Assembly: GCA_031273445.1 (NCBI GenBank)
Contig: JAISRV010000120.1
Span: forward strand, 1 to 17,928
Direction of reading: 5' to 3'
Length of the DNA: 17,928 bases
Source of the DNA: Candidatus Adiutrix sp.
GTDB taxonomy: Bacteria > Desulfobacterota > Desulfarculia > Adiutricales > Adiutricaceae
A program made the position numbers and the translations under genes. How positions within the stretch are numbered: the first letter of the stretch is position 1; each line of letters starts with the position of its first letter. This document shows positions 13,089-17,928 of this stretch, one piece after another. The notes under the pieces are model-generated. The model saw only the letters and a list, made by a program, of their open reading frames with translations, was not told where the DNA came from and did not search any database.

Positions 13089-14960
13089 CTAGGGTAAAAA
13101 TTCCTTCAGCCAATGTTCGAAACTCAAAAACGACCAGATTAAAAGACGGCGGTTGCAGCGGCTCGACAGGTGCTCGTCCATCAGCCCGGTCACGGTCTCG
13201 TAATCAAAATATTCATAAATGCGGGCGGATTTTTTATAAAGAGCGTTTTTAACGTAATCAATGCTCTCGCCCTTGAACCATGAGGCGTCCGGCGCGGAAA
13301 AACCCTGTTTGACGGCCTGCGAAACTTTTTCCGGCACAAAACGGGCCGCCGCCTTCCTTAAAATCAACTTGCCGTCGTTCGTCTGTTCAAAAAACGTTCT
13401 CTTTTTGGGCCGGGGGTCGTTTTCGTCAAGGCGTTCCACCGCCTGAAGGTTGCGCAGCTTAAAGCGCACCGGCAGGCTTTGGGCGAAATCAACCAGATCA
13501 TTGTCCAGAAAAGGGACGCGCGTCTCCAGCCCGTGGGCCATGCTCAGCTTGTCCTCAACCGTTAAAACTCCGTGCAGAAAGGTTTTGGCCTCGAAATAGA
13601 GGCAATGGTTTATATAATCTTCCGGCCGGCTGACTTTTGCGGGCGCGCCGGAAAAGACGCTTTTAAAAATATCCCGCGTCCAGACCTGATCGACCTCCCT
13701 CCGGATCGGCCCGAACATTTTCCTAAGAGCGGCATCGGGGGCCAGACGCTGCCAGAAAAGATAATAATTATCTATGAAGTCGTTGAAGTCGCGGCTTTGG
13801 GCCGCCCGATAGTAACGCCAGGGGTAGCCGGCGAATAATTCGTCGCCGCCCACCCCGGAAAGAACCACCCGGACAAACCTGGAAGCCAGGTAGGCGGCGA
13901 AATAATTGGGATAGCTCTGCCCCACCCGCGGCTCCTCAATGCAGCGGGCCAGGGTCGGCAGAACGCGCTCCATGTCCCCGGCTTTCAGCACCATTTCATA
14001 GTGCTCGGTGCGAAACAGATAAGACATGTATTCAGCCTTGGCCCGCTCGTCAAAATTCAATTCCAGGCCGCTGGCCGAATTCAAATCGCAGCCGCAGGTG
14101 AAACTTTTCATATACGGCTTCCGCCCGGCGGCGATGGCGGTGACGGACCCGGAATCAAGGCCGCCGCTGAGATAGGCCCCGATCTCGACGTCGCCGGTCA
14201 ACTGCCGGCTGACCGCCTGGCGCAGAAGGCGATCAAGCTCTTCCAGGCAATCGCCCTGATCCATGGCCCCGTTTTCCTGAAAACAGAAATCCCAGTAAGG
14301 GCGCGGCTTCAGGACGGGCTGATCAGCCGATATCACGGCCCAGTGCCCGGCCGGAAACATATGCACGTCTTTCAACAAAGTTTTGCTGGTAAAAAAATTC
14401 TGAAAGGTGAAATATTCTAAAAGGGCCTCATAGTCCAGCCGCCGCGTCAGGGCCGGATGGGCCAGAAGGGCTTTTTGCTCCGAGCCGAAAATAAAACTGC
14501 GCCCGACAAAGGCGTAATACAGGGGCTTGACGCCATAGCGATCTCTGGCCAGGAACATCTCCCGGCGGGCGCGGTCCCAGACGGCCAGGCCGAACATGCC
14601 GTTGAAGCGCTCCAGGCATTGCGGGCCCCAGACCTGGTAGGCATAAAGCGCGGCTTCGGTATCGGCGCGCGAAGCGAACCGGCAACCCCGGCTCTCCAAA
14701 TCTGTTCTGAGTTCGCGGTAGTTGTATATCTCGCCGTTATAGGAGATGGTGAAGCGCCCGTCGGGCGTGCTCATGGGCTGGCTGCCGGCCGACGACAAAT
14801 CGACGATGGCCAGCCGCCGGTGGCCGAGCCCCATGGCCCCGTCGAGGAAAACGCCCTCGCCGTCCGGCCCCCGGTGGGCCAGGGCCCTGGTCATGGCCCG
14901 CGCCTCGGCCTGGGAAGCGGGCCGGCCATCGAGATTCAATATTCCGCAGACCCCGCACAT
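13089..14960 (-). CDS. asnB: Asparagine synthase (glutamine-hydrolysing) family amidotransferase
   Basis: 623 residues. The glutaminase half begins M-C-G-V-C-G-I-L, with the catalytic Cys2 exposed after Met removal, then R-G-P-D (30-33) and N-G-E-I-Y-N-Y (75-81). The synthetase half has the PP-loop S-G-G-L-D-S (265-270) and the later S-G-V-G-G-D-E-L-F-A-G-Y-P and L-E-T-R-V-P-F-L-D motifs. Glutamine ammonia is used to amidate an AMP-activated carboxylate. In glycan loci such AsnB-like proteins often amidate uronic acids or peptide-like groups instead of making free asparagine, and that is the likelier job here. The ATG directly follows the stop (TAA) of the DegT gene with no gap, so translation is coupled. 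Confidence 0.9.
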   Translation of the reverse strand: MCGVCGILNLDGRPASQAEARAMTRALAHRGPDGEGVFLDGAMGLGHRRLAIVDLSSAGSQPMSTPDGRFTISYNGEIYNYRELRTDLESRGCRFASRADTEAALYAYQVWGPQCLERFNGMFGLAVWDRARREMFLARDRYGVKPLYYAFVGRSFIFGSEQKALLAHPALTRRLDYEALLEYFTFQNFFTSKTLLKDVHMFPAGHWAVISADQPVLKPRPYWDFCFQENGAMDQGDCLEELDRLLRQAVSRQLTGDVEIGAYLSGGLDSGSVTAIAAGRKPYMKSFTCGCDLNSASGLELNFDERAKAEYMSYLFRTEHYEMVLKAGDMERVLPTLARCIEEPRVGQSYPNYFAAYLASRFVRVVLSGVGGDELFAGYPWRYYRAAQSRDFNDFIDNYYLFWQRLAPDAALRKMFGPIRREVDQVWTRDIFKSVFSGAPAKVSRPEDYINHCLYFEAKTFLHGVLTVEDKLSMAHGLETRVPFLDNDLVDFAQSLPVRFKLRNLQAVERLDENDPRPKKRTFFEQTNDGKLILRKAAARFVPEKVSQAVKQGFSAPDASWFKGESIDYVKNALYKKSARIYEYFDYETVTGLMDEHLSSRCNRRLLIWSFLSFEHWLKEFLP

Positions 14961-16262
14961 TTACAGGCTCTTGAGAGCGTCGACCACCCGCTGGTAATCG
15001 TTTGGGGTCATTTGGTTGTGCAGGGGCAGGGCCAGGGTCTGGGCGGCCAAAAGGGCCGCGTTGGGGAAATCGGCCTCCTTCAGGCCATATTTGCGGCGAT
15101 AATAGCCCAATTGATGGATGGCGTGGGTGCCGGCCCGGCAGCCGACGCCGCCCTGGTGCAGGCGGGCCATGATCTCATCGCGCCCGGCGGGGGCCAAACC
15201 CGGCCTGACGAAGGTTACGAAGGACTGCCAGGAATGCTCGAACCCTTCCGGCGCCGAGGGTGTTTTCAGCCAGACCAGCCCGGCCAGTTCCCGCTGATAC
15301 CAAAGCGCCCAGGAGCGCCGCTCGGCAATGAAGCCGTCCAGCCGGGCAAGCTGGACCAGACCCAGGGCCCCCTGCAGGTCGGTCAGACGGTAGTTGTAGC
15401 CCAGCTCATCAAAGTCGCTCATCAAATACGGCTGGTCGGCCAGATGGCGGCGCTCTTCCGACCAGCCGGCGCCGTGGCTGCGCAAACAAGCCATGCGGGC
15501 GGCCAGGGCCTCATTGTCGGTGGTGCACATGCCCCCTTCGCCGGTAGTGATGATCTTGCGGGGGTGAAAGGAAAAACAGCCCACATCGGCCAGACCGCCC
15601 GCCGGGCGGCCCCGATAGCCCGCGCCCGAGGCGCAGGCGGCATCCTCGATTATTTTCAGGCCGTATTCCCGGGCCACGGCCATGATGGGTTCCATATCGG
15701 CGGTCAGACCAAAGAGGTGGACGACAATGGCCGCGACCGCCGGAGTTTTTTCAGCCGCCAGACGGGCGGCCGTCCGGCGGAAGCCTTCCGGATCGATATT
15801 ATAGCCGTCCAGGCCGCTGTCGCAGAAAACCGGCCTGGCCCCGCAGTATTCCACCGCGTTGGCCGTGGCGACCCAGGTGAAGGAAGGGACGATCACCCGG
15901 TCGCCCGGGGCGAGACCCAGGGCGGCCAAAGCCAGATGCAGGGCCGTAGTGCAGGAGCTGACGCCCAGGGCCCGGGCCACCTGATGGCGCGCGGCGAAGG
16001 CGGCTTCAAATTCCTTGACCCGCGGCCCCTGGGTCAGCCAGCCATCAGCCAGCGGCCGGCCCAGGGCCAGCCACTCCTCCCGACCCATCGAGGGGGCGGC
16101 TATTTGAATGTATTCATTGCCCCCATTGGGGCCTAGCGCCGCCGAGGGGCCATTTAGCCGGAGTTGGTCGTCCGGGTCATGGCCGGCCCCGGGCCGGCAA
16201 TCAGGGTCGATTGCAAAGCCCTGATTGGCAATGCACGAATTTTTATCCTCACTGACCTTCAT
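14961..16262 (-). CDS. DegT/DnrJ/EryC1-family PLP-dependent aminotransferase
   Basis: 433 residues from ATG 16262 (AAAGGG upstream). The fold-type I core starts near residue 50 (I-Q-I-A-A-P-S). It shows G-P-R-V-x-x-F-E (79-86), V-S-S-C-T-T-A-L-H-L-A-L (101-112) and D-x-V-I-V-P-S-F-T-W (121-130). It then shows E-D-A-A (206-209; the Asp contacts the PLP nitrogen) and S-F-H-P-R-K-I-I-T-T-G-E-G-G (231-244; K236 forms the Schiff base). The family aminates keto-sugar nucleotides (for example ArnB, PglE, WecE types) or keto acids. The first 48 residues are an unusual extension with no family match; they contain a G-P-N-G-G segment over a GCCCC/GGGGC palindrome. The start overlaps the upstream radical SAM stop by 14 bases and the stop abuts asnB. 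Confidence 0.9.
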   Translation of the reverse strand: MKVSEDKNSCIANQGFAIDPDCRPGAGHDPDDQLRLNGPSAALGPNGGNEYIQIAAPSMGREEWLALGRPLADGWLTQGPRVKEFEAAFAARHQVARALGVSSCTTALHLALAALGLAPGDRVIVPSFTWVATANAVEYCGARPVFCDSGLDGYNIDPEGFRRTAARLAAEKTPAVAAIVVHLFGLTADMEPIMAVAREYGLKIIEDAACASGAGYRGRPAGGLADVGCFSFHPRKIITTGEGGMCTTDNEALAARMACLRSHGAGWSEERRHLADQPYLMSDFDELGYNYRLTDLQGALGLVQLARLDGFIAERRSWALWYQRELAGLVWLKTPSAPEGFEHSWQSFVTFVRPGLAPAGRDEIMARLHQGGVGCRAGTHAIHQLGYYRRKYGLKEADFPNAALLAAQTLALPLHNQMTPNDYQRVVDALKSL

Positions 16263-17280
16263 TTCGAGCCCTTTCATAAAGACGGCCCAAAAAACCATCT
16301 TCCTCATAATACATGCGCCAGTGGTCGCAGTGAAGGCAGGCCGAGCCGGGCGCGGGCTCGCCGGCCCGGTCAGCCCGGCGCAGTTCCTCATAAGCCGCCG
16401 AGAGCCAGACCTCCCGAACGCTTTGATGATTAAGGTCGCCCAAATTCATCTCGTTTCGCCAATCATGGTTGCAGAGGGCGGCCTGACCGTTAAAGTAAAC
16501 CACCATGTCATTATAAAGCTTTAAACAGGGCTGCCGCCGGAGGGGCTGATTGTGGTCGGCGGCGGCAGAAATCTGTTCTCGGACGACAGGCCCCGGCCAG
16601 ACCGCCTTTCGGCGGAGCATCGCCCCATTGGGGGCGGCGAACAAGCCCTGAGCCAGGCTCCCGGGGCGCCCGTCGGCGCTGTGCTCCACATAGACGCGGA
16701 CCCGGTCGACCCTGGTTCGCCAAAAGCTTATAAACTCTTCCATCCGCCCGCGATAGGCGGCCACATCCACGCTGGAAACCTGAACTTCCGGCGTCGGCAG
16801 ACCCTTGGCCCGGCGGCGGTCGACCAAGCTGATAAACCTCAGCGCATTATCGACGGCAAGTTCCAAATCGCCGCCTGTGCGGTTTTGGTGATATATTTCC
16901 GGATCGAGACAATCAAGGCTGAAGGAAATAAAATCCAGCCCGCCGCCGGCCAGGGCCTCCGCGACGGGCGCGGTCAGCGCCAGGCCGTTGGAAGCCAGCT
17001 GAACCGGTCTCAAGCCCTGTTCCCTGGCCAGCCCGACCATATCTAAAAGCCCCGGATGCAGAAGGGACTCGCCGCGAAAAAACAGAACCAGCCCCACCGG
17101 CCCATATCCGGCGGCCTCAGCGATAATCCGACGGTAAAGGCCCATATCCATGTCGCCCTGCTCCATCGGGCCTATCTGCCGGGGACAGAAAGAACATAAG
17201 AGGTTGCAGCGGTTGGTGGGTTCCAGGGTCAGCCGCCGGGGAAAATCCGGCCTTTGGGTCAAGGGCATGGATGAGCGCAA
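16249..17280 (-). CDS. Radical SAM/SPASM-domain protein
   Basis: 343 residues. A TTG start at 17280 is preferred because GAGGGG lies 8 bases upstream; an ATG at 17268 has a weaker context. C25-x3-C29-x2-C32 within T-N-R-C-N-L-L-C-S-F-C-P binds the 4Fe-4S cluster. The C-terminal region has C-L-K-L-Y-N, L-C-N-H-D-W and C-L-H-C-D-H-W cysteines of a SPASM-type auxiliary cluster domain. This type is frequent in polysaccharide and peptide-modification loci and performs radical chemistry on an unknown substrate. It overlaps the DegT gene by 14 bases, making a coupled operon. Residues 221-241 (starting at an internal Met codon) are duplicated in inverted orientation upstream of its start. Codon usage and composition resemble the neighbours. 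Confidence 0.85.
   Translation of the reverse strand: MRSSMPLTQRPDFPRRLTLEPTNRCNLLCSFCPRQIGPMEQGDMDMGLYRRIIAEAAGYGPVGLVLFFRGESLLHPGLLDMVGLAREQGLRPVQLASNGLALTAPVAEALAGGGLDFISFSLDCLDPEIYHQNRTGGDLELAVDNALRFISLVDRRRAKGLPTPEVQVSSVDVAAYRGRMEEFISFWRTRVDRVRVYVEHSADGRPGSLAQGLFAAPNGAMLRRKAVWPGPVVREQISAAADHNQPLRRQPCLKLYNDMVVYFNGQAALCNHDWRNEMNLGDLNHQSVREVWLSAAYEELRRADRAGEPAPGSACLHCDHWRMYYEEDGFLGRLYERARNEGQ
16556..16620. repeat. Inverted repeat arm A, inside the radical SAM gene
   Basis: 65 bases that match the reverse complement of 17376-17440 at 58 positions (my hand count), with a perfect core of 26 bases (16569-16594). The arm encodes residues 221-241 of the radical SAM protein and starts exactly at Met221. 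Confidence 0.85.
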
Positions 17281-17440
17281 TTTATCAACCCCTCTTTTCG
17301 AGTCGGACGACGCCCCGAATGGAGGGGCATTACCTTATCAGGCAATCTCAGTTTATCGCAAGGCGTCGCGATTGTATGCCCCGTCGCAAGGCGGTCTGGC
17401 TGGGGCCTGTCGTCCGAGAACAGATTTCCGTCGCCGCCAA
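17281..17440. other. 160-base gap with an inverted fragment of the radical SAM gene
   Basis: Between the methyltransferase stop (17441) and the radical SAM start (17280). The right part (17376-17440) is an inverted, diverged copy of an internal piece of the radical SAM gene. The left part has a GCCCC/GGGGC hairpin (17312-17316 with 17324-17328) and the RBS of the radical SAM gene. No promoter is obvious. Confidence 0.6.
17376..17440. repeat. Inverted repeat arm B, upstream of the radical SAM gene
   Basis: Reverse-complement partner of 16556-16620. Read on the + strand it keeps the reading frame of the copied piece (M-P-R-R-K-A-V-W-L-G-P-V-V-R-E-Q against M-L-R-R-K-A-V-W-P-G-P-V-V-R-E-Q) with no indel. 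It ends immediately at the stop codon (17441-17443) of the flanking methyltransferase. Confidence 0.85.
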
Positions 17441-17928
17441 TCAAGGGGTCTCCAGCTTCACGCCGTGATGCATCAGGCGGTTAAAATTGTAGGCGATTTC
17501 AAAGATATCAACCAGGCGGCCGGGATAATGCTTTCTGAGCCGCTTTGACAGCCGGACAAAGGCCGGGTAATCCAACTGACGAGTCCAGACTGTCGGCAGC
17601 AGGCTGAAGACATCTCGCAGCGCCGATTCTTCGGCTGTTTCCGGCCCGGCCCGGAAGGCGCCAATGTTCGGCAGGGCGATATTCGCCAGATGTTTCAAGT
17701 AAAACAGGCTGGTTTCATCATAAAAATCGGCTTCAGGAAGCGCGGCCGGATAAAATTTTTCAGCTTTAACCGCTGAAAAAAGCTGTTTGCAGCAATACGT
17801 CTGGTTGCTGTTTCGCCTTTCAGCCCTTAGCAGGCGGTCGGGAATCTCCAGGTTCAAATCGTGCAGAACGAACACGCAGCCATCGGCGGCATAGGGGAGG
17901 ATCGACAAAAAGTCCAGAACCTCGCCAG
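17441..17928 (-). CDS. C-terminal part of a class I methyltransferase (runs off the right edge)
   Basis: The open frame continues to the window edge with no stop, so the 5' end is outside. The visible 162 residues start G-E-V-L-D-F-L-S-I-L-P and include G-C-V-F-V-L-H-D-L-N, the post-motif strand and His-Asp of Methyltransf_24-type SAM enzymes. A long helical tail with Y-F/W-rich stretches follows. The SAM-binding glycine loop is not in view, so the family call rests on the V-L-H-D-L motif and the context. It reads in the same direction as the radical SAM, DegT and asnB genes and may head their operon. Confidence 0.5.
   Translation of the reverse strand, partial: GEVLDFLSILPYAADGCVFVLHDLNLEIPDRLLRAERRNSNQTYCCKQLFSAVKAEKFYPAALPEADFYDETSLFYLKHLANIALPNIGAFRAGPETAEESALRDVFSLLPTVWTRQLDYPAFVRLSKRLRKHYPGRLVDIFEIAYNFNRLMHHGVKLETP

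Noticed and set aside
14457..16136. 559-codon open frame on the + strand
   Set aside because: It is antisense to asnB and the DegT gene, whose catalytic motifs are clear. The translation is Gly/Pro/Gln-rich with no family motif, as expected of GC-rich shadow frames.
17271..17468. 65-codon + strand frame carrying the copied radical SAM segment
   Set aside because: No upstream ribosome binding site, and only the copied 21 residues are meaningful, so it is described as a repeat arm instead of a gene.

Overview
The window comes from a GC-rich Gram-negative bacterium. The protein styles (Asp/Glu-poor, Ala/Leu-rich; a long TPR protein; rpsT next to murJ) suggest a deltaproteobacterium-like lineage (Desulfobacterota), but no rRNA or other phylogenetic marker is present, so this is only an impression. 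There are no tRNA or rRNA genes and no CRISPR array.

Layout. (1) 180-5537 is housekeeping: a cytoplasmic TPR protein followed by a short HU/IHF-like protein (+ strand); convergent D-Ala-D-Ala ligase (ddl) and ribosomal protein S20 (rpsT) on the - strand, with a clear rpsT promoter and terminator; then the lipid II flippase murJ (+). Peptidoglycan precursor synthesis (Ddl) and export (MurJ) therefore flank rpsT. (2) 5538-6002 is a structured non-coding stretch. It holds a promoter, a hairpin that buries a strong ribosome binding site, and a 58-codon frame whose first residues resemble the start of an IS4-type transposase. It may be the left end of a degraded insertion sequence or a structured leader. 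(3) 6003-17928 is a surface-glycan or secondary-modification locus. On the + strand are a DUF616-type glycosyltransferase with a methyltransferase-like tail and a hexapeptide acyltransferase. On the - strand, reading right to left, are a class I methyltransferase (partial at the right edge), a radical SAM/SPASM enzyme, a DegT-type PLP aminotransferase, an AsnB-type amidotransferase and a GT4-like glycosyltransferase; then, after a toxin-antitoxin remnant and a 0.7 kb gene-poor stretch, a second radical SAM protein with a fused N-terminal domain and a second methyltransferase. The radical SAM, DegT and AsnB genes overlap or abut and read as one operon. Together they look like a set that aminates, amidates, methylates, acylates and transfers an unusual sugar or peptide-sugar unit; the product cannot be deduced.

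Most notable non-gene signals: a 41-bp GA dinucleotide tract (10625-10665) that changes the frame of a small - strand ORF; a 65-bp inverted copy of an internal piece of the right-hand radical SAM gene placed just upstream of that gene; a RelE/HigB-like toxin disabled by a single-base deletion beside an intact antitoxin; an HU-family protein with a shortened DNA-binding arm; and a partial duplication of the HU gene tail that supplies the ddl stop codon.
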